Source: Echinometra lucunter (taxonomy: Eukaryota > Echinodermata > Echinoidea > Camarodonta > Echinometridae). From it: DNA of 64,000 nt. The position numbers and the translations under genes were made by a program. The stretch spans positions 3,416,433 to 3,480,432 of the forward strand of contig CM057160.1 in the NCBI GenBank assembly GCA_029962745.1. The letters run 5' to 3'. A model generated the notes under the pieces. The model ran no database searches. It was not told the origin of the DNA and was given only the letters and a program-made list of their open reading frames with translations. Shown one piece after another: positions 47,373 through 58,599 of the stretch. Every line of letters starts with the position of its first letter. Within the stretch, counting starts at the first letter, position 1.

Positions 47373-50300
47373 ATGGCAGGCAGATGCACTACCCCCTTCA
47401 GTGCTGACGAAGGAAATGGAAGCGTCATCCTCAGTGATACTGAATCGGTATCGTCCGTTGCCAGCAGTACTGCTGGCAGACGAAGAAGACCGATGAAGAT
47501 GAAGGAAAGAAGCAAGAAGCCGACGGAAAAGAACATTTTCGGCCCAGAGCTGACGGTCGAGGAACTAAATCATCTCCAACGAGACGAAAGGAACCTGGCG
47601 GTGGCACTGAGGGCTAGGAAACGTCTGCTGGAAACTCTTCTCCTTCAGGATGACTTAGGGGATGATATGATGGCCAGTCTGCTTGATGTTCTTCTTGCCG
47701 TCTCCAAGAAAGGAGGCGATGACGCAGAAGAGGTTTATCGTTTCCTTGCTAGCAGAAAATTCATTAGTGTTCATCTACTTCTGCAGGCCCTAAGGTGCAG
47801 GGTAGACATGGGTTTGTGCGCTCGTAAGAATATCCTCCAAAAAGTCATATCAGTGCTGACGGCGTTTTACCAGTTCCTGAACGAGTATGTGGAGGAATTT
47901 CAAATGGTTGCTGCAGTGATACATGATGCGATCACGTATGGTCTGGATGTTCGCGATAGGAAGACGTATGCTAAAGGGCTCAAAAATGTCACCAAGATGC
48001 TCACCAAAAAAGGAAATGACAAAGAGCCATCAACGGAAAACATAAGCAACATACCAATATTTCCTACAGCAGGAGAAGTAGCGGATCCAGATCCTACACA
48101 ACTTCATGATGTAATCTCCGAGCAGGATCCTTCGGTGAAAAATTTTCTGCAATGTCACTACCGACTTCTGAAGGAAGACATCGTACAACCCCTTCGGGCT
48201 GTGATTTCCGATTACCATCAAGTGAAGAGAAGGATGGGTCTAGATGCGGCTAAGAGGAAATGTCACATCATAGAAGGTGTCCGACTGCATGAAATTATCA
48301 CGACCGATGCATCAAAAGGTGTGATATTGCGAGTTCAGTTTGATACATTGTCCCTGGAGAATGTGTCTTGGGGGACATCAAGGCTCCTGTCCGTCGGCAA
48401 TATGGTTTGTCTGTCTAGCAATCACTTCATCGACATGATTTTTGGGACAGTTGTCAAGCGGGACCCACAGTGCTTGAAGCAGGGCTTTGTAGATCTCCGA
48501 TTCTTTATCCATGAAGATACAGGACTGCTGGTGTCAGGTTCGCACTTCTACATGATTGACTCCCGGAAATGTGTTGAAGAATCTTATGCGATACTGGATG
48601 CCATGCGACAAATCGACTCTTTTGCCCTTCCCATGGTACAGCATGTTGTCTACCAGGTGGCAGAAAATGAACGGTCCGTTCATGTAAAGAAAGATCCTGA
48701 TTGGAATACGATGTTGGTTCTCTGTTGCAGGGAGAGCACTCTTCAAGAAAATCTGCACCTCGAACATGGAGAACGTCCCTACTAGAACAAGAGGATTGGC
48801 CTCCCATTGATCAACTGTGTGTCGACAAGCATCAACTGGTTGCGATTCAGGCAGCACTCACGAACCAGTTGACTGTCATCACTGGTGCACCTGGGACTGG
48901 GAAGACACATGTAGGTCTGAAGCTAATACAGCTCTTTGTTTTGAATAAGCATCAATGGAGTCCTGGCACAGACTCGCTCTCCGGGGAAAATGATGGTGGT
49001 GGACCCTTGCTCTTCATGAGTGCCAGTGAAGCAACTCTAGATGAATATCTGACTGGTGTGTCATTCTTTCAGCGCAGTGGAATAGTGAGATGGGCCGGTG
49101 CATATACAAGAAGGGCTCTTCAAGAATATCAAATCGAAAATTTGCGTAAACTGGGTGCATCAACAGCTTACGAAGACCAGTCCTTCAGCGAGAGACTAGA
49201 AAAATGCAAGAAGAGACTGGGGGATGTGCAGGCTAACCTATCGAGTCTTCGAACAAAGATGCTACCAGAGGAGATCCTGAAATTGGTCATGGACGAAAGA
49301 CACTACAAAAATCTGAAGGCCGGGAAAGGCCCGAATTCCTGTGCGGTAATGTTGGAGTGGCTTCTTTCAAACAACTGTGGAGATGATCTCAACAAGCTTC
49401 AGGAAGATTTTTCTTCCAATATGTCTTGCTTTACATGTCAAGTTGGAGACGGGGATGCATGGCTTGAGCAGAGTCTCCCATTTGTACTCGACTCACAATC
49501 ATCAAGCCTGTGTGTCCAGACTAGGAACAGTGTATGCAAGCAACTTGTTTCCAGGGACAAGATGACTGATTCAGAATCTCAGCAAGTGGAAGATGTGTGG
49601 AGACTGCCTCTGAAAGACCGGTGGAGAATTTATCGATACTGGATTGCAAAACTAGAAACTAGGGCTCGTGAAAGAGCCATGCATATCTTCAAGGAGTTGG
49701 AGCGACTCAGCCTTGATTGTCAAAAGATGCATGACTTAGCTGATGAATCCATTCTTCGTGCAGCGACTGTAATAGGCATGACTGCTTCATCGGCTGCCAC
49801 GAACCATAAGGTCCTACAACGCATCAACCCACGTGTTATCATCCTTGAAGAAGGGGCCGATATTCTTCAGTCTGTAACGGCAGGCATAATCCCATCTGAC
49901 TGTCAACAACTCATCATCATTGGCGAGAATATCCACAGGGTTGATCAATTCCAAGCAGTTAAGAAGATGGCAGAAAAGCACAGCATTCATTCTTCTCTCA
50001 TGGAACAATTGGTCGACAGCAACTACTCTGTGTATGAGCTTAAAACACAGCATCGGATGAGCCCAATGGCATCCAAACTCAGCCGCCAGCTATTTAACTA
50101 CGATTACGAGAATGACCAGTCAGTCATTGAGTTACTACCAATTAAGGTGCTTCAACATGATGTCTTCTTCATAGACCACAGTGTACAGACATCACCAGCT
50201 GATCACGAGGTTTCCTTCTTATTGGCGCTGTTTAGTCATCTGCTAAGTCAGGGCTTTGCACGCAGACAGATTTCAATCCTTGTCTCTTTCCCATTCCAGC

Positions 50301-51528
50301 AACGTCTCTTCGGGAATGACATGAAGGACCGACTTCTGACTGTTGATAACTTCCGAGGTAGCAATGACATCATTTTGTTCATGTGCAGTGCAAGCGAAAG
50401 ATGGAGTAGTCAGGGAAGTCTCCTTAGAGATCAGCGTATCAGGTCTGTGTTGTCCAGTGCAAGAAGAGGACTCTACATTATTGGAAATTTCTCATATCTG
50501 TCCAGCCGATGTGCTTTGTGGGCAAGGATCGTCGATGAAGTACGAAGATTGGAGTGGCTTGACAGCGGTCTGAAGTTGACATGTCCTCACCATCCTGATA
50601 AACCAATCACCGTTTCCTCAGTTGATAGATTCCAGCAGCTCAAAGAAAAACGGGGATGCGGATTGCCATGTCAAGCTCGTCTGGACTGTGGCCATGGTTG
50701 TAAAGAACTTTGTCATGACCACGAGGCCGAGCAAGCAAGGATCATCTGCAGACAGCCGTGCAACAAAATCATCTGTGAAAATGGACATAAATGCACCAAA
50801 ACCTGCTCAGAACCCTGCGAAACCAAATGCAGAGAGAAGATGGAAAAGCAACTGTCGTGTGGCCACTACCAGCGTCTTCCATGCCGTCTACCCCCGAGTC
50901 ATGCTACATGTAGGGATAAATGTAAACGGTTCCTAAGCTGCGGTCACAAGTGCACCGGCATTTGCGGAGACCCATGCAAGAAGGAGACTTGTGTTGAGAA
51001 AACAAAAAAATCCAACTGGCCTTGTAAACACATCGTAGAGGTGCGGTGCTGCGATGGACCAGAAACCTGTCCAGAACCATGTAACGCTATCCTGGAATGT
51101 GGACACCCTTGCTCTGGTACTTGTGGCAAATGTCGGCGCGGAAGACTTCACGTGGTATGCCAGCAGCCATGTGGCCGAACACTTGTCTGTGGCCACTCCT
51201 GTGAAAGCAACTGTGCTGCCCAATGCCCTCCCTGCACAAAGCAATGTCAAAACAAATGCCAACACAGCGAATGCAGGAAGTTCTGTGGAGAAGCCTGCAT
51301 ACCATGTCAGGAACCATGTCAGTGGCGATGTCCTCATGCTTCGTGTTCTAAGTTGTGTGGAGAGCCGTGTGACCGAAAGCCATGCGATGAACCCTGTAAC
51401 AAGAATCTTCCTTGTGGACATCCCTGCATTGGAATGTGTGGAGAAAGCTGTCCTACCAAGTGCCGTGTGTGCAACAGAGAGGAAGTTACCGAAATCCTCT
51501 TTGGCAGTGAAGATGAAGAGGACGCGAG
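47373..51528 (+). CDS. ZNFX1: ZNFX1-like SF1 helicase, gene B: main exon (frame broken once)
   Basis: A 470-codon frame (47373 on) and a second frame from 48701 form one product. Order: a Ser-rich start with RRRRPMKMKERSKK; a helical region (about residues 60-200); a ZNFX1-type preamble; Walker A GAPGTGKTH (48884-48910); Walker B-like ILEEGAD; IIGEN (motif III position); TQHRMSP; a motif V region VDNFRGSNDI; and VLSSARRGLYIIG (motif VI region). From about 50650 it is a Cys/His-rich array of NFX1-type units (for example LDCGHGCKELCHDH, FLSCGHKCTGICGDPC, LVCGHSCESNCAAQC, NLPCGHPCIGMCGESC). The exon ends at GCG AG|GTAGGA. In the family ZNFX1 is an RNA-binding, UPF1-like helicase, a dsRNA sensor in mammals and a small-RNA factor in worms. 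The one-base loss near 48699 splits the frame. Confidence 0.93.
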
Positions 51529-52193
51529 GTAGGAATTCATTTGCAATCTTTAATGCTTTGAATGTAAGGAGCAGCACGTATTAAATCATGAAAGAATCAT
51601 CCATTACGTACTGATTATTTTGCAATAAGCATATAACTTGCAGTCATATACTTTAGTAAATATCATATGCCAGAATTGCAAGAGAATATAGTGTCAACGG
51701 ACATCGTTCTGAATTCTGTCAGTATCGTCATTTCAAGGAGGAACATCAGCTGGAACTCATTCATATGCACATAGAACTGATTTATAAACCTGATAAAGCA
51801 TTGATATATATTGAATTAAATCTGTATGCATATAGTGAAATGCTTTCTCCTTTAAATCTAGGAAACAGCGTATGTTAAATCATGATACAGTCAAGTAGTC
51901 ATACTTTAGAAAGTATCGTTTGCCTGAAGCGAAAATGATATGGCGTCAACGGACACCATTCTCAATTTTATATGTTCAGATGATATGATATATCTTTAGT
52001 TATTTCCAAGAACGGAAGCGTACATGACAGCAGTATTTTTCTTTGTTTGAAAAGGTGCATGAGCCCGAACTCATTTAGATTCACATAGAACAAATTATTG
52101 ATCTATATTTGGCTAGCTGTATGTACATAATGGAATTTCATCTGATTGTGATATGGAGACATAAATAACTAGTAATTGCTTCTCATCCTCCAG

Positions 52194-52293
52194 GTTTGTT
52201 CAACTGGAGGATTGTGGTCACGTGATTGAGGTCGAGGCTTTGGATCAGTACATGAGCATGACCCAAGATACCAACGATGACATCACAATTCAG
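52194..52293 (+). CDS. ZNFX1: ZNFX1-like gene B, second coding exon
   Basis: Acceptor TCATCCTCCAG, donor CAG|GTTCAT, phase 2 to 0. It reads RFVQLEDCGHVIEVEALDQY then MSMTQDTNDDITIQ (first Arg split with the main exon). The FVQLEDCGHxxEVExLD segment is characteristic of ZNFX1 after the NFX1 array. It is too short to stand out as an open frame. Confidence 0.9.
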
Positions 52294-52781
52294 GTTCATA
52301 ATATTCCCTCCTTTTGCCATGTTCTCTGAGATCTTTATGAAAATACTATTAATTGATCGATTAAAATCTTCATATCTACACGTTATCCGTAGGTATTCAG
52401 CAGGGTGATAGTTCCTGATAGTTAGATAAGTCAGGTATAAACAGAGTTGCCTCTATATGTTTTAGATCGTTGTACGCATGATTATGTCAATAACTGGCCC
52501 ATATCTTGACGCATTAATTGGAATTGTGACCCAATTTATTCTAAATATGACAAATTCTGTTCTAATACTATTTGTGAGTAACGATAAACTACAACGGCCA
52601 TTTCTTCCATAATATGTTCAGTACACGTTTTGGGAGGTTAGATTTGGTGAGATGTTGCTCCGAGCAAAATCATGTTTTGTTTTTGTTTGTCTTTTGTTGT
52701 GTTTTTGATGATAATTCTGAATTGCAGACGGTTACGTTTTGCACATATTTATGCCCGCGTTATACCGTTTTGTCATTTCAG

Positions 52782-53969
52782 CTTAAAGGGTGCCCCAGGT
52801 GCAAGACGCCTATCCGAAGGAATCTCCGCTATGGAAACATCATCAAACAGACTCTACGGGACTTGGAGAACGTGAAAACCAAGATGAGGGGAAGCAAAGC
52901 AGAGATCGACCAAAAGATGAACGAGCTCAAGATAAAAATATCTAATCTAAGGAGCCATCAGTATGTTCGACGTGGATTCGTTGATGAAAGAGACTTGCAG
53001 AAATTGCTTGAGGGCTTGACGCAGATGAAGCATCTAGAGAAGGTCCTGGCACGTCTTAACAGATGCGCGTTCTTGCGAGCGATCCTTGACGTCCGAGCCA
53101 AGCTGTCCATTGGTACAACATGTTCCTCGTTCCAGTTGAGAACTCGAGAGTATGCCGGGGAAAGGCAACTTCGAGAACTGAAGAATGAAATCGTTGAGGG
53201 AGAGCTAGATAAATTCACAGATCAACAGATGAATGACATGCAGCGAGAGATTTCCCGGGTTAATCTTCAGGCAGGTGCAATGAATGCTCTCACGCGCAAC
53301 ATGACCCAACTGAACTGCAACCTGGAGAGCAGTCATCTCAAAGCTTTCGACAATATCGTTGACAAGAAAACACGCTTTACCGAAGAGGATGAAGCTCGCG
53401 CGAATCGACTTCTTCGAAAACTCAAACAGGCGATGGGCCATGTCGTTCTTGGCATCACCGATCAGGAGCGAGTGCAAATTGTCAAAGCCATCGGTCTCAG
53501 TCAAGGGCATTGGTACAAATGCCCAAAAGGCCACGTCTATGCAATTGGTGAATGCGGAGGCGCCATGGAAGAAACCAAATGCCCCGAGTGTGGAGCAAGC
53601 ATTGGTGGAGGAAGCCATCGTTTGACAGCGGGAAACCGAGTCGCTACCGAGATGGATGGAGCTACGCGAGCTGCATGGCCGACTGGTGACATCGGCTATG
53701 ATGACTACGATGACGACGACGACGACGACGAGGACGAACAGGAAATGGATTACATACAAGAACTGGACTTTGATCAGGAGGAAATTGCAGAACAGTTTGA
53801 AATCGAGAGGCAAATCAGGGAAGATAGGGAGATAGAGGAGAGAATGCGACGGCAAAGAGAACAAACGGCAAATGAGGCCAGGCTGCAGCAAGAAAGAGCG
53901 AGACAGGAAAGAGACAGAATCGCAAGGGAGGATAGACAGAAAGATGGTGACAAGTGTATAATTTCTTAA
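52782..53969 (+). CDS. ZNFX1: ZNFX1-like gene B, last exon: RZ finger and CaaX-type C-terminus
   Basis: Acceptor TTTTGTCATTTCAG, phase 0. It opens LKGCPRCKTPIRRNLRYGNI, the ZNFX1 CPxCxTPIRxxLRYG motif, followed by about 200 residues of helix. The RZ-type zinc finger is at about 53505-53640: GHWYKCPKGHVYAIGECGGA, then METKCPECG-type Cys pairs and a GGGSHRL close. After it comes an acidic run (YDDDDDDDEDE), then a charged coiled-coil tail (EEIAEQFEIERQIREDREIE, QERARQERDRIARED). The last residues are DKCIIS before TAA. CIIS fits C-aliphatic-aliphatic-X with X = Ser, the farnesylation type. With all exons, and one base supplied at the frame break, the product would be about 1814 residues, near the size of vertebrate ZNFX1 (about 1900). 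Confidence 0.92.
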   Translation, partial: LKGCPRCKTPIRRNLRYGNIIKQTLRDLENVKTKMRGSKAEIDQKMNELKIKISNLRSHQYVRRGFVDERDLQKLLEGLTQMKHLEKVLARLNRCAFLRAILDVRAKLSIGTTCSSFQLRTREYAGERQLRELKNEIVEGELDKFTDQQMNDMQREISRVNLQAGAMNALTRNMTQLNCNLESSHLKAFDNIVDKKTRFTEEDEARANRLLRKLKQAMGHVVLGITDQERVQIVKAIGLSQGHWYKCPKGHVYAIGECGGAMEETKCPECGASIGGGSHRLTAGNRVATEMDGATRAAWPTGDIGYDDYDDDDDDDEDEQEMDYIQELDFDQEEIAEQFEIERQIREDREIEERMRRQREQTANEARLQQERARQERDRIAREDRQKDGDKCIIS

Positions 53970-54789
53970 AATTATTCTTGTCACATAATTAGACACTTGA
54001 AAATGGAAGCTGTTATGCATAAATCCATCTTTTGAAAAAGTGATAATAATTCAAAGCAAACTAGTTATCTTATGATGTTTAAAATATAATTTTGGATGAT
54101 TTTAGTTGACATTGTTAATGTGTTTTATAGTCAGTTTACCCAGCATGCCCAGTCTACTAAAATTTGATGTTTAAGTTGAAGTGTATGTTCAGACATTAAA
54201 AGTTCGATCCGAACGTTTGTATGTAGTACAATACACCCATTTCTGTGTGGAGTGTATGTGCTTTTCAACAGGATTAAGTTGATTTTTTATTCCGATGATT
54301 TCACACTTATACATGTACAACCTTATCTGAGATAAGCTTATACTCCATAATAGCCATTACACCGGAAATGCTTCAATAGCTTTTGTGTGTATTAACATGT
54401 GTTTTGGCTTGGCAGAAAATCATACATGAGAGGAAAGTAAGTGTTCAAAATTCATTTTCATCTATCCCAAAATTCGTGGCATATTAAGAGTTGAAGAGTC
54501 CCTGAATCAGAAAATCTAGCAAACTCAAGAAAATTAAATCTTAATTAAATTAATTGAATTTTGTTGTCTTTTTTTTTCTGACTGCTGCAACGGTAAATGT
54601 TCGCTACAGTCCCACACACGTTTGGCCCTGTGAGTGATGATTTCAAAACCACACAGGGTATAGTAGCATACACTGATTTTTTGTTTACTAGATAGATAAC
54701 TTTTTCAATTACTTTGAAACAGTTTCGACACTGTAGTGGCATGACCAGAACTGAAGTTTGTCTTTAAAAATAACTTTCATGTTTATTAA

Positions 54790-54790
<1 letters not shown>

Positions 54791-54823
<33 letters not shown>

Positions 54824-54826
54824 CGC
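54791..54826. repeat. (TG)n(CG)n microsatellite
   Basis: About 12 TG pairs followed by CG pairs, then a G-tract at 54834-54846. Alternating purine-pyrimidine of this kind can take up Z-form. Confidence 0.9.
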
Positions 54827-55200
54827 TTGTATCGGGGGGGGGGGGGAGGGCAAAATTTCATTGGGGCTTCACCATAACTCGGCTTGTTTCACAAGTCAGT
54901 GCATGATTGGTTGCTACCACGTGGGCATCATAATTAGTTTGTAAAGAGAATTTTATCAGAGATTCATTCTTCATCGTTTCTGCCTTTATCTATAACACGC
55001 ATTATTTCTCGTTTCATATTACTCCATTAATAGCCTAATCGTTATTATCAGCAAATGAAGTCATAAGAGTGTATACAAATGTAGCCGAATAGATAGGTCA
55101 TGTATTGTATTTATGATTGAACTTTATTGATATACACCAATATTCAGTTCTTTTTCAAACATCAACATAAGCATGAACATAAGTATAAAGTGACATTTTG

Positions 55201-55206
55201 AATAAA
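55201..55206 (+). promoter_or_regulatory. Polyadenylation signal candidate for gene B
   Basis: AATAAA about 1.2 kb after the gene B stop codon, the first perfect hexamer I noted on the plus strand. Confidence 0.35.
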
Positions 55207-55209
55207 CAT

Positions 55210-56870
55210 CAAGTCGATAGCGTTAAGCAGAGTTTAAAAAAAAATGAACAAAAATAGTATTTCTAGTTGTTAATTAATGTCTTATTATTGACCGAGAAAA
55301 GTGATAACTGGTGAAAAGTGCCCAAGTGGCCACATTATTGTTCACATTCGTACAACGATTGAGAGTGTTCCGCCGTCCAAATTACAGTGGTGTAGGGTAT
55401 GCATGTACAAAGTTCCATATAACTTCCTTCGGCATTCATAACAAGGGGCATTTTGTGAAGAATTAATCAGTTTTGTTATGCTAGTATTAAGTTGAAGGCA
55501 AACCAAATCTCCATTTTTTTAGCCGTTTACGATTCATCGGAAACACTATAGTATTATTTGACTGCCAGTTAATGTACCGATTCTCCAAGCAGAGTATTAC
55601 AAAACAAAATCTGCAATTATAAACGAATTTGTACCAGATTTGAAAGCCATGTAATTATTAATGACATTTAAATATATGTATCAGAGCCCCTGTTTTCTTT
55701 TGCATTTCGTGTAAGTAGTTTAGGTACAAAGTATTTGAAATACGTATTTCTTATGGATCTGCATTGTGTATTTTCATTATGTTTAACATTAATTTGAAAG
55801 CAGCTAATATGACCTGCATTGTAAAAGATCATTTTTATTGCATATAAGTCATATCACTTCATTTTTCTCTCTTCAAAAGCCTAAGTTCAGTATAATGTAG
55901 AACTAGGCTCCTATATGGACATGTATACCATGCAGTCGAATTTACCATGCTTACAGTGGCATGAAATTCCGATTGATCATATCACCCAGGTCCTATATCA
56001 TACTGTGGTATAATGTTCGGAAGTAAAATAATCCGCCATTTTGAATCTTTATCTTCACTTCAGTGGTGTATACGTTGAAATGCATTGTGCTCTGTACTAT
56101 AAGGATGTTTACAGAGAGTTAATGTCCTGATTTGCTGCAGAAAATCTATGCGTATAGCATAGCATAGACAAGGTGTATAATATGTCATATGTTCGAGGAA
56201 ATGCATGGTTCACTTTGAAATGGCATTCTTTTACGTTTATGGCTTACAAAGTGTCCTTTGTTTGACGAGACGAATCCTACTCTGCTATTAAACCAAATGC
56301 TGAACTGCATCCTGGACCAAAGGCTGAGTCAAAACGTCTAACCGACGTTTTTTAAACGACCGCCAGAAGGCAAAACGTTTACCTTTTGTAAGATGGTTAA
56401 CCGTTTACAAGAAAGAAAGAAAGAAAAAAAAAACTTCCTTCCTCACACCTGCCCAAATTTCAAAAATATCACATCTCACACCATGAAATGATCTTCCGAT
56501 GTCCAGAATTCCTTGAACATAGTTTAATTAAGTTATAAACTAACAATTTGAAGAGAAATTAAACTTTCCTTCTTGACTCAGAAAGACCCGAGTTCTGCAT
56601 GACAAGAACAATCTGATCATTGGAATCGCTACATTTACACCACCAATTTGTACATGAGGGACTGTACTGGAATTATCGTGGAGATTCTAAAAATCAGTTT
56701 GTTTTTCAACTTTGTCAAAGTTTGTTCTCTACTTCTAATTTTCCTGTCAAAAAATAGTATGGCTGTCAAAATAATAGATACATAATTTATAACTAGTTTT
56801 CGGCTATCAATCCTATCAACCAGACTATCAACAAGAAAAAAAAACATGTCCACTGAGGCATCGTGGGAAT
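55210..56870. other. Stretch without recognised genes
   Basis: AT-rich DNA without long frames or clear repeats; only A-tracts and short imperfect palindromes were seen. Confidence 0.6.
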
Positions 56871-56876
56871 GGGCTC

Positions 56877-57075
56877 CAAATGGTCACATCTCGATGTCGA
56901 AAAATTACTATAATTTCACATTTTAAACTGGTCAGGGAAATTCTCTTGTCATCATCTAAATTTCCATTAAAGAAGAATCCAATAACTTTCATTTTTTGTT
57001 TAATTCATGAGTATACTGATAACAAGGATATTTTCCTTATCCAGCCATTTTTCTTTATTGAGATGTGACCATTTT
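56877..57075. repeat. MITE with AAATGGTCACATCTC ends
   Basis: AAATGGTCACATCTCGAT at the left and a GAGATGTGACCATTT right end are inverted repeats of 15 bases or more. The 165-base interior is AT-rich and non-coding. Confidence 0.8.
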
Positions 57076-58152
57076 CAGACCATTCCCTCAATTGACATTT
57101 TCTTTCTGTGTGCTTTCTTTGTGCATTACATCATTATTACAGTGCCTGTTCTATCTTTCACGTCACAATAAGAAATTTATGAAAAAAATATGAAACCTGT
57201 GTTTAATAGATATTATTGACTGTTAAAATTACAGAAATTTCTGTGTTTAATATCCGATCGAACTCTGAACTGCCTTTTTTCATTTCCACGTGGACGATTA
57301 GTGTTGTTCAACTGAGTTTATGTGAAATAAAGTTTATCGAATTAGATTTCACTCTGTAACGTTTTCTTCTAGCTCGATTTTGTATTCTCTTGCATCATCG
57401 ATAGAATATACTTTTTTTCCAGCAGTGCGAACACAATGTGTTAGATTGCTCCCTAGTTTTCTAGTTTTCTTATCAAACTTTCAAACACAAATGCCCCCAG
57501 GGCCGAAACGCCCCCCCCCCACCACACACACATACACACCCGCTCACGCTCGCAGTGTCACATCGCTCTACTCACGAGCACACACACATAAGCCAATTGG
57601 AAGAAGAGTTGAAAAGAGCTCGAAGAGAATGAAGATACTGAAATAGAAGGGGATTTTTTTTTTCATTTTTAAAAAGAAAATGAGGAAAGGAAGGAAGAGA
57701 GAGAAAGAAAGGAAACGAGAGAGAGATAGACAGACAGACAGACACACAGAGGTAAGGGGGGGGGGTGGGAAACAGTGAATAAACAGACTACGGCATGGAA
57801 GTCCCAACTGAGGACAAGAATTTCGGCCACTCAATTATCACATATTAATTTGTAATTTTTCATCTTTTGATAATATTCCGAGGTAGGGCACGTGCTTTAG
57901 ACGTTTTTAAAACAAATTTTCTTGTTAGATGAATGTTGCAGCACTCATCTACCATAAATTCGGTTCATAATATAAATTTATGAATTACATTATTATTATT
58001 GTTACTATTATCATTATTGCTGTTATTTGCTCATAATTTTTTTTTTCCAAAATTTCTTCTTATATCTCCTTTCCTTTTTTCTTTCCTCTTCTTTCTCCTT
58101 TTCCTTCCTCTTCCTCCTTTTTCTATTTCTTCATTCTCCCATTTATTTATTC

Positions 58153-58155
<3 letters not shown>

Positions 58156-58231
<76 letters not shown>

Positions 58232-58234
58232 TGT
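58156..58234. repeat. (TA)n microsatellite
   Basis: About 38 TA pairs with one G interruption at 58213. Tyr/Ile frames across it are artefacts. Confidence 0.95.
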
Positions 58235-58599
58235 TGTATCTCTCTCTCTCCAATCACTAATGTATGGGTGTATGTTTGTATGTATGTATATTGAATACTG
58301 ACGGTCTATACACTCTACTTTCTTTAAATAGTTTTCTGGAAAACCCAGCAAATACAGAAAAATGACAGAGAAATGTTGAAAAAAAATTATTCTAAATCAT
58401 GTCTCACGCATCTTTCAAGAAGAAATGTTAAATCTCTTAAAGAATTTCTTAAAATAATTTGATTCACGTTTCATATACTTTGAAATGTTTTATAATTCTA
58501 TCCCTCAAAAAAATGAAAAATAACTACACAAAAAAAAAATCGTATTAAACTTGCTATGAACTTCATTTCGATAAAGATTTATCCAACACACACCACTTT

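Noticed and set aside
50933..51577. 214-codon minus-strand frame inside gene B
   Set aside because: It is the shadow of the Cys-rich NFX1 array; periodic Cys codons keep the opposite strand open.
52614..52781. Upstream extension of the last gene B exon (MFSTRFGRLDLVRCCSEQ...)
   Set aside because: It is intron sequence before a strong TTTTGTCATTTCAG acceptor that gives exact frame continuity with the previous exon.
53205..54020. 271-codon minus-strand frame opposite the last gene B exon
   Set aside because: Its residues mirror the coding strand and the GAC/GAT run; it has no domain and overlaps an exon with strong protein evidence.
58000..58350. Tyr/Ile-repeat frames on both strands
   Set aside because: They translate the TA microsatellite and neighbouring T/C-rich DNA.
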